Shown: positions 5,420 to 12,384 of the stretch, one piece after another | How the letters are laid out: every line of letters begins with the position of its first letter | How positions within the stretch are numbered: the stretch's first letter is position 1 | Assembly: GCA_000716465.1 (NCBI GenBank) | Contig: JNWL01000081.1 | Location: 1-13,214 of the forward strand | Direction of reading: 5' to 3' | Source: Streptomyces bikiniensis | GTDB lineage: Bacteria; Actinomycetota; Actinomycetes; Streptomycetales; Streptomycetaceae | DNA: 13,214 bases | Notes under the pieces: model-generated | What the model was told of the DNA's origin: nothing | The model's database searches: none | What the model saw: the letters and a program-made list of their open reading frames with translations, nothing else | Translations under genes and position numbers: made by a program

Positions 5420-7426
5420 TCAGCGTTTGATGCGTCCGCGGATGGCGAGGACGGCGAGGGCAAGGAGGGCGGGTTCGAGGATGCGGGAGGTCATCTCGAT
5501 GTAGGTGCCGGTGGTGGTGAGGTCCTGCCCGCTGGAGCGGAACACCACCGAGTTCAGGGTGACGCTCAGGGCCTTGTCGAAACGTTTGCTGGTGAACCGG
5601 TCCTTCACGGGGTTCTTCGGGTCCTGCTTGTCGATGACGAAGGTGACCTTGCCGCCGCCAGCCGGGACGGTGCCGGTGGCCTCCTGTTTCGGAGAGGAGG
5701 CGGGCAGGCCGAAGGCCATCAACAGCAGGATCGTGGTGAGCATGGCGGCGGCAAGCCAGCCCAGGGCACGGGAGGCGCGCAGGCCGTAGCCGGAAAGCGC
5801 CCAGTACGCCCACAGCAGGCGGCGTTCGGTCTTGGGGGTGCCGGTGCGATCGTGGCGGCGCATCTCGCACTCGCCGTAGTAGAAGTCCGCCGCGCCGGGC
5901 TCGTTCTTGCCGTCCTCGAACGCTTTGCGGAGCTGGCGGTAGAGAGCGGCGACGTCGTCGGGGTCGGGGGTGCGGGCGGGGTCGGGGTGGTGCGGGCCGT
6001 TGCGCCACCGGCGGGGCTCGGGTGGGGCGCCCGCGGGCGCGGGGGGCTGCCCGGTGCTGTGGGCGCGCCAGTGGTGTTCCTCGGCGAGGGTGCGCCGGCG
6101 GGTCCAGCGGATCGGGGCTATGCCGCGGCGGTGGAAGCCGGTGGGGGTGGGGGTGAAGGTGGTGCGGCCTTCAAGGCGGAGCTGGTCGAGGTGGAAGGCG
6201 CTGGAGAACAGGCAGTCGGACAGGTCGGTGTCGGTCAGGACCAGGTGGGCGGCGTCCACGCCCTGCACCGAGGTGACCCGCACCCCGTCGGGACCGGTCA
6301 GCAGACCCTCGTCCACAGGCGCACCACCAGGGTCGGTGAAGGGGGCGGGATGGGCGGTGAGGGCGACAGGGGCTGCCCATACTGCGTAGCCGAGATCAAC
6401 CTCGGCCCGCCGTACCCGCACCGTGGCAGTCGACTCCCACCGTGTCCGCACACACGACACCCGGTCCGCAGCGATCTCCAACGTCACCGGCGCCCCGAAC
6501 ACCGCACCCGACAGATCCACCTTTCCCACGCACACCAGAGGCCCCAACCGAGCAGCCGCCAAGAACTGCACCCCGCCGAACCGGGCGCCGCCGGAGAACT
6601 GCACCCCGGCGAACCAGACGCCGCCGGAGAACTGCGCCCGGGTGAACCAGGCGCCGCCGGAGAACTGGGCCTTGCCGAACCGGGTGTTTCCGGAGAACTG
6701 CACCCCGATGAACCGGGCGCCGCCGGAGAACTGCACCCCGGTGAACCAGACGCTGCCGGAGAACTGCGCCTCGCCGAACCAGGCGCCGCCGGAGAACTGC
6801 GCCCGGGTGAACTCGGTGGCGCCGGAGAACTGAGCCCTGCCGAACTCGGCGTCGCCGGAGAACTGCACCCCGGTGAACTCGGCGCCGCCAGAGAACTGGA
6901 CCCCGGTGAACCAGGCGCCGCCGGAGAACTGCACCCCGGTGAACCAGACGCCGCCGGAGAACTGCGCCCCGGTGAACTCGGCGTGCCCGGAGAACTCGGC
7001 CCCGGTGAAATGGGCGGCGCCGGAGAACTGCGCCTCGCCGAACCAGGCGATGCCGGAGAACCGGGCCCCGACGAACCAGGCGTTGCCGGAGAACTGCGCT
7101 CCGGCGAACCGGGCATCGCCGGAGAACTGTGCCCCGATGAAGCTGGCGTCGCCGAGGCGAGGGGCGCTGGTGGTGGGATCTGTGAGGGCTCGAAGGAGGC
7201 GGTTGAGGAGGTCTTCGGTGAAGGGGGTGCCGCGGTGGTCGATGTCGGCGCCGGGGGCGAGGCCTGCCAGGTAGGTGTCGCGGTGAGTGTCGGCCAGGTG
7301 TGCGAGGCAGTCGGTGTGGCCGGGGACGTGGATGCCGCGGCAGCCGATGGGATCGGTGACCGGATCGGCGCCGTGGGCGCAGTGCGGCCAGGGCGGTGCT
7401 GCCGACGGGGGCGTGGGTGTGCTCAT
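5420..7426 (-). CDS. Membrane-anchored pentapeptide-repeat protein (668 aa)
   Basis: The ATG at 7426 (MSTPTPPSAAPPW) is chosen because protein-like sequence begins there; GGAG lies 11 nt upstream. Residues about 10-85 form a Cys/His-containing domain (CRGIHV, CLAHLADTH). Residues about 92-285 are 11-residue units of the form AQFSGxAxFxG: 17 carry FSG and an 18th is degenerate. This resembles the Pfam Pentapeptide_3 type, with phenylalanine at the core position, and should form a right-handed quadrilateral beta-helix. A conserved segment ALYRQLRKAFEDGKNEPGA (about 494-512) leads to two hydrophobic helices (about 557-575 and 648-663). The tail resembles pore modules of related channel-like proteins but lacks a TVGYG filter. 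It lies 86 nt after a helix-turn-helix gene, likely co-transcribed. Function unknown. Confidence 0.85.
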   Translation of the reverse strand: MSTPTPPSAAPPWPHCAHGADPVTDPIGCRGIHVPGHTDCLAHLADTHRDTYLAGLAPGADIDHRGTPFTEDLLNRLLRALTDPTTSAPRLGDASFIGAQFSGDARFAGAQFSGNAWFVGARFSGIAWFGEAQFSGAAHFTGAEFSGHAEFTGAQFSGGVWFTGVQFSGGAWFTGVQFSGGAEFTGVQFSGDAEFGRAQFSGATEFTRAQFSGGAWFGEAQFSGSVWFTGVQFSGGARFIGVQFSGNTRFGKAQFSGGAWFTRAQFSGGVWFAGVQFSGGARFGGVQFLAAARLGPLVCVGKVDLSGAVFGAPVTLEIAADRVSCVRTRWESTATVRVRRAEVDLGYAVWAAPVALTAHPAPFTDPGGAPVDEGLLTGPDGVRVTSVQGVDAAHLVLTDTDLSDCLFSSAFHLDQLRLEGRTTFTPTPTGFHRRGIAPIRWTRRRTLAEEHHWRAHSTGQPPAPAGAPPEPRRWRNGPHHPDPARTPDPDDVAALYRQLRKAFEDGKNEPGAADFYYGECEMRRHDRTGTPKTERRLLWAYWALSGYGLRASRALGWLAAAMLTTILLLMAFGLPASSPKQEATGTVPAGGGKVTFVIDKQDPKNPVKDRFTSKRFDKALSVTLNSVVFRSSGQDLTTTGTYIEMTSRILEPALLALAVLAIRGRIKR
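6570..7151 (-). repeat. 33-nt in-gene tandem repeat encoding pentapeptide coils
   Basis: The plus-strand string CCGGAGAACT first occurs at 6591 and last at 7119. The distance of 528 nt equals 16 periods of 33 nt, matching 17 copies of the encoded FSG. Several units are near-identical at the DNA level, so copy number could change by slippage or unequal crossing over while keeping the frame. Confidence 0.85.
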
Positions 7427-7512
7427 GGCGAGGACGGCTCCAGGCGGAAGAGGCTCCCGTGCCGGCAGTCGCCGGGACGGGAGACAGAGGTCGGGAATGC
7501 GGTGGCGCCGGG

Positions 7513-8274
7513 TCAGGCGCGCCCGGGACGGAACGGGTTGTACACGGTGTACGGGTCCTGGTCCGTCTCGCCGCGGTGGTGCCGCTCGGCCTGGTAGGCG
7601 TCCCAGGCCGCCTCGCCCTGCCGGGTGGAGCGCCACGGCAGGTTCTTCCTGCGGGTGAACTCGGCGTACTCCAGATCCGGCTCGGCAAGCCGACGGCGAC
7701 GCTCAGCGCGCGGGTCGTCGCCGACACGGGCGCCGGCCAGGTCCTCCACGCTCCGGGCGCGCGCGAGTTCGTCCACGTCGAAGGCGATCCGGCGCAGGAT
7801 CGCCGAGACCCGGGCGGAGTCCACCACCACGTTCGCACGGTCAGGGAAATCGGCCTCAGAGCGGAGGTTCGCGGCGGGCGGGTAGGACTCGCGGTCCAAA
7901 TGATCAACCCAGTCGGCGCACTGCCGGATCCAGCCCACCTCGTCCACCAGCCGCTCAGCGACGCTCGCGCGGCCGGAGAGCTCCTCGTCGTCGCTGCCCT
8001 CCAGATCCTCCGGCGCCGGCCAGCCCGCCGCCCGGAGCTCACCCAGGACGACGTCCAAGGCGTCCAGATCGGCATCCTTCGTCAGCTGATGCACCCGGCT
8101 GGGCGACAGCCCGGCCGCCTCCGCCGCCTTCCGCACCGACACCCCCTCCACCCTGGCCGCCACCAACGCCCAGGCCCGCTCCCGCTCCGCCTGCTCCAAC
8201 CGCCAGGCGGCCCGGCGCACACGAGCCAGGACACGCCGCTGCCGCCGGACCTTCCCCAGCCAGTCACCCTTCAC
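7513..8274 (-). CDS. Helix-turn-helix domain protein (253 aa)
   Basis: The protein starts with GTG at 8274 (MKGDWLGKVRRQRRV) and no strong ribosome binding site is visible. A basic helical N-terminus leads to a helix-turn-helix at about residues 45-66 (VSVRKAAEAAGLSPSRVHQL), of the sort found in sigma-region-4-like and Trp-repressor-like DNA-binding proteins. The remainder is acidic and helical (EDLEGSDDEELSGRAS, RVSAILRRIAFDVDELARA) and is probably a dimerisation or partner domain. It ends 86 nt before the pentapeptide gene on the same strand, suggesting an operon. The palindrome at 8315-8330 just upstream is a candidate site for self-binding. Confidence 0.75.
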   Translation of the reverse strand: MKGDWLGKVRRQRRVLARVRRAAWRLEQAERERAWALVAARVEGVSVRKAAEAAGLSPSRVHQLTKDADLDALDVVLGELRAAGWPAPEDLEGSDDEELSGRASVAERLVDEVGWIRQCADWVDHLDRESYPPAANLRSEADFPDRANVVVDSARVSAILRRIAFDVDELARARSVEDLAGARVGDDPRAERRRRLAEPDLEYAEFTRRKNLPWRSTRQGEAAWDAYQAERHHRGETDQDPYTVYNPFRPGRA

Positions 8275-8314
8275 CCCGCCCAGCCTGCCAGCCCCCGAGC
8301 ACCCCGCACGGGCC

Positions 8315-8330
8315 GTTCAACAAACTGAAC
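8315..8330. repeat. Palindrome, copy 2, in divergent promoter region
   Basis: GTTCAACAAACTGAAC reads GTTCAGTTTGTTGAAC on the minus strand and differs at one position from 5384-5399. It lies 41 nt upstream of the helix-turn-helix gene start and 160 nt before the plus-strand gene at 8491, where an operator would be expected. Confidence 0.55.
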
Positions 8331-8490
8331 ACCCCACCGTCACCCACGTCGGCCATGCTCCCCGAGGCCGGAACCGCCGCAGGCCTCGCCCGCGCCCGCC
8401 GTCCGGCCCGGCGCCGCGGCGCTCCCCGCACCCCACGCCACGTCCGCCGCCCCGCAGTCCACCGTGCCCACCACCCCGCAGGGAGTCTCC

Positions 8491-8892
8491 GTGACCACCA
8501 GCCCCGCCCCCGGCGAGCAGCCCTCCCAGGAAGAGACCGACCGGGCCCAGGCACTCAAGCGGGCCGTCGAGGCCGCGTACCTGGGCGTCCCGGCCGACCA
8601 GCCCTCCCCCGCCGCGCAGGCCCCGGCCACAAAGCCGCAGGACCCGGAGGTCGCCCACGGGGTGCTGCTGCTGCGGGCCGCCGACGTGGCCTTGGCCGAG
8701 GTCGTCGCCCACCGCCACACCTGGGAATGGCTCGCCGCCCGCGCCGCCGACCACGACCACTTCCGCACCCCTCCGGCCGTCGGCGACCTGCCCGACGGCC
8801 GCGTCAGGACCACCATCTCCGGCCGCTCCCTGATCGCCCTGCTCATCGTGCTGTGGAAGATCTGGGAAGCCTCCGGCCTGGACGGCGACTAG
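8491..8892 (+). CDS. Small hypothetical protein (133 aa) ending at the IS boundary
   Basis: The GTG at 8491 has GGGAG (8481-8485) at 5 nt and is preferred to the GTG at 8464. The product begins MTTSPAPGEQPSQ. It has a helical centre (GVLLLRAADVALAEVVAHRHTW in two parts) and a C-terminal hydrophobic helix (SLIALLIVLWKIWEA) before GLDGD. I do not recognise the family. The TAG stop is part of a CTAG (8889-8892) directly followed by what looks like an IS5-family left end. The stop may therefore be the native one or one produced by the insertion. Confidence 0.6.
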   Translation: MTTSPAPGEQPSQEETDRAQALKRAVEAAYLGVPADQPSPAAQAPATKPQDPEVAHGVLLLRAADVALAEVVAHRHTWEWLAARAADHDHFRTPPAVGDLPDGRVRTTISGRSLIALLIVLWKIWEASGLDGD

Positions 8893-9774
8893 GGCGTTTC
8901 TTTCCGATCATCGGATCGTTGGTCTGGTTGTGCCGTTGACCGATGCGCAGTGGGCGCGGATAGAACCGTTGTTGCCTGATCGGACGCCGCGACGGGGCGG
9001 TCGGTGGCGTGATCACCGCCAGGTGATCGATGCGATCGCCTGGAAGTTCCAGACTGGGTCTCAGTGGGTGCACCTCCCCGCCGAGTACGGCTCGTGGAAG
9101 GGCGTCTATACGAGGTTGAGGAACTGGGCCATCGACGGCACCTGGGAACGTGTCTTCACCGCGCTGCTTGCTCAAGCGGATGCCGATGGCGACCTGGACT
9201 GGGTCGTCGCGGTCGACTCCACGATTGTGCGCGTTCACCAGAACGGTGCCGGGGCCCGCAAAAGGGGGCTCCGGCCGCTGAGCCCGCCGACCACGCGATC
9301 GGACGATCGCGTGGCGGGTTGACCACAAAGGTCCACCTGGCCGCTGACAGCCGTTGTCGTCCGTTGTGCTTCGTACTCACACCCGGCCAGGCCGGAGACG
9401 CGCCGGCGTTCGAGCACGTGATGGCTGCCATCCGGGTCCCGCGTCGAATTGGCAGGCCCAGGATCAGGCCCTTTGCCGTGCTGGCGGACAAGGCGTACTC
9501 ATCGCGAGCCATCCGGGACCATCTGCGCCGACGCGGAGTGCGGGCTGTGATCCCCCAGCCCGCCGACCAGATCGCCAACCGCAAGCGCAAGGGCCGCGGC
9601 GGTGGGCGCCCACCCGGATTCGACCGCGATGCCTACAAGCAACGCAACACCGTCGAACGCTGCATCAACCGCCTCAAACAATGGCGCGGCCTGGCCACCC
9701 GCTACGAGAAGACCGCCACCGTCTACCGTGCCGGTCTCCTCATCGCCGGCATCTTCCTCTGGTCCGCCCGCTGA
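8893..9774 (+). mobile_element. IS5-family insertion sequence, right end missing
   Basis: The left boundary is placed just after CTAG (8889-8892), where the sequence GGGCGTTTCTTTCCGATC begins. Such GGCGTTTC-type ends and short TA/CTAG-like targets are known for IS5-family elements. The element carries one transposase reading region to the TGA at 9772-9774. Neither a complementary GAAACGCC-type end nor a second CTAG is found in the next hundred nt. The right inverted repeat therefore seems to be deleted or replaced, and the copy is probably immobile on its own. Confidence 0.7.
8930..9774 (+). CDS. IS5-family DDE transposase in two frames (-1 shift)
   Basis: Translation begins at GTG 8930 (MPLTDAQWARIEPLLP), the usual opening of IS5/IS427-group transposases. 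The first frame runs to 9322 and holds the first catalytic aspartate (AVDST, D96). After about 9266 the protein-like sequence continues in the -1 frame (EPADHAIGRSRGGLTTKVHL), with the second aspartate in LADKAY and the glutamate in NTVERCINRLKQW, ending IFLWSAR. The shift falls at CGC AAA AGG GGG CTC (9257-9271): slipping on AGG GGG gives RKRGAPAAEP, which restores the family sequence. Programmed frameshifting at A/G runs is known in this IS group, so the gene may be functional; a simple 1-nt deletion is the alternative. Confidence 0.85.
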
Positions 9775-9786
9775 AGAGCAGGCAGC

Positions 9787-10137
9787 TCACGACCGTAGGC
9801 ACTCTCCCTGTGGATCGAAGCAGACAAGCCCGTGCTCGCGGGCCAGTGCAGCGGCGAACTCGGATACTTCCTCGGCTTTGCCGTAGGACATGACCAGGTA
9901 CACGATCGGGCCCGATGCCTCGTCGATGACCGGGGACGACGCCCACACGACACTGCGGTCGCCGTCGTCCGGGTATCGCGCGACGAGGGCTTCCACATAC
10001 GCCACGATGCGCGATGCCGGAGGCACGGCGACATCGTCCGACTCCAGGTAACGCTCGTAGAGCTCGTCATACGTCGAGCTCGCAGCACGGTTGTCGAATG
10101 GACGGTCGCCGTCCCACACAGCAAGGTCGTAGCTCAC
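9787..10137 (-). CDS. Small conserved actinobacterial protein (116 aa), function unknown
   Basis: The GTG at 10137 starts MSYDLAVWDGDRPFD, an opening I recognise from a family of small Streptomyces proteins. The remainder (DELYERYLES, RIVAYVEALVARYPD, DEASGPIVYLVMSYGKAEE, REHGLVCFDPQG) keeps the same alpha/beta pattern and appears intact. Related small proteins occur as immunity-like or orphan genes, but no toxin is adjacent here. The in-frame sequence upstream of 10137 is not protein-like. No strong ribosome binding site is seen; GGAGG lies about 28 nt upstream. The stop is 12 nt beyond the truncated IS, on the opposite strand. Confidence 0.75.
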   Translation of the reverse strand: MSYDLAVWDGDRPFDNRAASSTYDELYERYLESDDVAVPPASRIVAYVEALVARYPDDGDRSVVWASSPVIDEASGPIVYLVMSYGKAEEVSEFAAALAREHGLVCFDPQGECLRS

Positions 10138-10221
10138 AGCCGCATCGTCGCAGGCAACACTGTCGCCTCCATCAGCAGGCCCTGTGATCTCTCTGTCAGT
10201 GATCCTTAAGAGAGCTCCTAG

Positions 10222-10389
10222 GCGCTGGCCTCCACCGCCTACCAGCGCGCCGCCACCGCCCTGAACGGCGTCACCGGCCAGGGCCGCACCATCCGCATCG
10301 TCCTCGACGACGGCCACGGCCAGGACGACGAGCACGACGACGAGGGCGAGGACGGCCAGAGCAAGGGGCCGATGGGCTGGGGCCGCTGA
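10222..10389 (+). pseudogene. Headless 3' fragment of an unrecognised gene
   Basis: An open frame of 55 codons from 10222 to the TGA at 10387-10389 reads ALASTAYQRAATALNGVTG, then TIRIVLDDGHG and a very acidic tail ending GPMGWGR. Codon use is strongly GC at the third position and the composition is protein-like. The frame is blocked upstream by an in-phase TAG (10219-10221) and contains no plausible start codon with a ribosome binding site. It is best read as the surviving C-terminus of a gene whose front was lost in a rearrangement. Family unknown. Confidence 0.55.
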
Positions 10390-10490
10390 ACACCCGCCCC
10401 CGCCACCATGAACTCCCGCCCCTCGCCCGTCCGGACCGATCTGGTCTCACGTTAGTGGCCGGCGGATGCCCCTCACGGCCACGGCGCTGA

Positions 10491-10726
10491 TCACGGGATC
10501 TGCCGATCGGCGGCGGGCGCGCCCACCGCCGAGACCAGCGCCTCATGGACGTCCGGGTCGATTCGGCGAGTGCGACGGGCAGAGTGCCGAGGGCGACCAG
10601 GGCGTTGCCGATGGCCGCCGAGCTCCAGCCGCGCCCGGCCGCGACGTTCGCGAGCTCGTACGCGGCCTCCGCGATCTGGTCGGCCTGTTCCCCGATACCG
10701 GACCACATTCCGGTCCGCCAGCCCAT
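10491..10726 (-). pseudogene. Small minus-strand gene, probably frameshifted
   Basis: The frame starting at ATG 10726 (preceded by AGGGG at 5 nt) reads MGWRTGMWSGIGEQADQIAE, then a helical stretch ANVAAGRGWSSAAIGNALVA, then TLPVALAEST. After about 10555 this frame turns arginine/proline-rich. The neighbouring frame becomes protein-like (IDPDVHEALVSAVGAPAADR) and stops at 10491. A single frameshift near 10555-10565 would give a coherent protein of about 78 residues. It may equally be a short intact gene misread near its end. It follows the zinc-finger gene by 47 nt on the same strand. No family recognised. Confidence 0.4.
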
Positions 10727-10773
10727 GGCGGCCCCTGAATCGTGGATGGTGCCGGGGACGCTCGGGAATGGGG

Positions 10774-12120
10774 TCAGGCTGAGGGGAAGCGAAGCCGGAA
10801 ACGCTCTTTGCGGCGCTGGTGCGGGTGGCCATTGGAGGTCGCGCAGTTCCTTCCGCGCGCGGCGTCACACTCGGGGCAGGTGACGTCTTCGACCCGCCAC
10901 GTAGGAGAGGCGGTCTCCATCTGCGAAGGCGGTTGCCGCCTGGGCTGTTGGGCGCGTGCGCTTCGCGTGCTGAGGATCAGCTCGAGGCGTTCTTCGTGAG
11001 GGAGGGGCCGTCGGTCCCTGCCGCTGCTGTCGTCATCGTTGAAACAGGGCCTGCCCTTGGGGGCCTGGCAGCGCGGGCAGCCTTCTGTGAACCAGGAGCG
11101 GCGCCCTACCTTGTCGTACAGCGGCGGCGTCCGGGCCTGCTCCTGCGACGGCGATGTCCGTTTCGGCCGTGCCTCACGCGGTGGGGGTGAGGATCTCTTC
11201 TGCCGGGCGATCTGCCCCAGTGCCCGGGCACCCTCCGCGTGCCTTCTCCAGGTCTCGACCTGATGGCGCTGATGAGCCTCCAGGTACGGTCCGGCTGCGG
11301 CGGCCGCGCGCGCGAGATCCTTCACCGTCTCGCGCATCGCCCGCCGCGACCTGCCGGTCCCACGCCCTTCCAAGGCGGCCAGCAGCTCCTTCACCCGCTC
11401 CGCCTCGCCCCGTGCCCGCACTTCGGCCTGCGCGGCCCGCAAGGTCGCCACTTCGGCCTGCCGCTGCCGCACCTGAGCGTCCAGGCACGCTGCCGCGGCA
11501 TCGGCAATGACCGTCTCGGCCTCGGTACGGTGATGGCTCGCGATGGCGTTGGCGCGCACCAGCAGCGGGCGCACCACGTCGGCTTCCTGCCCGGCGACGG
11601 CCTGCTCCAGATCATGGAACAGTTCCTGCCTCGCCCGCTCCTGCTCCTGAAGCCAGCGGTCCGCGTCCGCGACGACGGCTGCCAGCCGCTCTTCGAGTTC
11701 TCCCTCCACCCCGGTGAGGGCGGCGATCTCGTGACGGACCCGGGTGACGACGACCACGGATCCCACCAGACGGGCGTCGTCCAGCTTGCGCAGCAGGGTC
11801 TGGGCCCGCGCCTGCGCGGGCGGAACCTTCACCGTCCGGCCCGTACCCCAGGTAGAGGCGGGGCGGGTGCTGCGGGAACGCACGATCTGCTCCACCGCCG
11901 GCGTCGACAGCCCGCGCTCGGTCATCTCGCACTCATCGAGGGCGAACCATTCGATGGGCCGTGCGAACGCCTCGGTACCGATCCGCACCCGGCGGCTGGT
12001 GCCTTCGCTGTCCAGACGGACCCGGTGAACATACCAGCGCCGGATCAAGGTGTCGCGATCCACCGGCACGGACATCCCCAGGACCGGCTCCATGCCGTCC
12101 TCGTCCCACACGGGCATCAC
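10774..12120 (-). CDS. Coiled-coil protein with two C-terminal zinc fingers
   Basis: The frame from GTG 12120 (MMPVWDEDGMEPVLG) encodes 448 residues. Residues 1-100 are a mixed alpha/beta region, about 137-300 a long, charged alpha-helical or coiled-coil segment, and 300-340 a basic linker. Two zinc-finger-like units follow: C348-C351-C359 with H375, and C415-C418-C426 with H432/H434. Both have the pattern CPxC...G..C...H seen in the phage-type zinc-binding domain common in Streptomyces proteins. No ribosome binding site precedes 12120, and the codon three nt upstream is an in-frame TAG after which the same reading frame continues upstream. The original protein therefore probably began further up, and this open frame may be the larger part of a disrupted gene. 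Confidence 0.65.
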   Translation of the reverse strand: MMPVWDEDGMEPVLGMSVPVDRDTLIRRWYVHRVRLDSEGTSRRVRIGTEAFARPIEWFALDECEMTERGLSTPAVEQIVRSRSTRPASTWGTGRTVKVPPAQARAQTLLRKLDDARLVGSVVVVTRVRHEIAALTGVEGELEERLAAVVADADRWLQEQERARQELFHDLEQAVAGQEADVVRPLLVRANAIASHHRTEAETVIADAAAACLDAQVRQRQAEVATLRAAQAEVRARGEAERVKELLAALEGRGTGRSRRAMRETVKDLARAAAAAGPYLEAHQRHQVETWRRHAEGARALGQIARQKRSSPPPREARPKRTSPSQEQARTPPLYDKVGRRSWFTEGCPRCQAPKGRPCFNDDDSSGRDRRPLPHEERLELILSTRSARAQQPRRQPPSQMETASPTWRVEDVTCPECDAARGRNCATSNGHPHQRRKERFRLRFPSA

Positions 12121-12123
12121 CGC

Positions 12124-12384
12124 CTAGTCCAGGTGCACGCGCAGTCCACGCGTCTTGAGGCGGATGTCGAGGACCGATCCGATTGCCGCGCCGTCGGGCC
12201 GGGCGAAGTCGAAGTCGGCCTCCTGCCCACGGGCGCGGAGCCAGGACCGGGCGGCGGACTGCATATAGAGGTGATCGGCGCTCGCCACGCCTCGGAAACG
12301 GCGGCCGCACAGGTGGGGATGACCGTCGGGGCCGGGGTGGTGCGCGAAGTGGCAGACGCGGTCGGTGTAGAGCTTGGTGGTCAG
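12124..12384 (-). pseudogene. CoiA-like N-terminal fragment, cut at the CRISPR array
   Basis: Upstream of the amber codon (12126-12124) the same minus-strand frame reads KLYTDRVCHFAHHPGPDGH, then CGRRFRGVASADHLYMQ, ARSWLRARGQEADFDFA, GSVLDIRL and GLRVHLD. The HFAH motif, followed by a helix, an acidic strand and a VLDI strand, resembles the CoiA-type competence/nuclease family. The sequence is convincing up to the array edge at 12385, but no start codon or ribosome binding site exists before KLYTDR. Frames that continue into the array are translated repeats, not gene. The N-terminus is therefore missing and the gene appears broken twice, at the array junction and at the amber codon. Confidence 0.55.

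Noticed and set aside
5378..7597. A 739-codon plus-strand open frame antisense to the pentapeptide gene
   Set aside because: It is the mirror of a highly repetitive, high-GC gene; its glutamate/glycine/proline repeats follow from the 33-nt unit. Domain features are on the minus strand.
8355..8939. Arginine/proline-rich plus-strand frame overlapping the gene at 8491
   Set aside because: It is the shifted shadow of that gene, without a ribosome binding site.
10218..10221. A second CTAG matching the one at the IS left boundary (8889-8892), suggesting a 4-bp target duplication around a 1.3-kb unit
   Set aside because: The sequence next to it (AGAGAGCTC) is not complementary to the IS left end, and CTAG is short enough to recur by chance; the in-frame TAG also argues against a single original gene.
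10271..10490. Downstream continuation of the minus-strand frame starting at 10726
   Set aside because: After about 10555 it becomes arginine/proline-rich and is antisense to the 10222-10389 fragment; the neighbouring frame continues better and stops at 10491.
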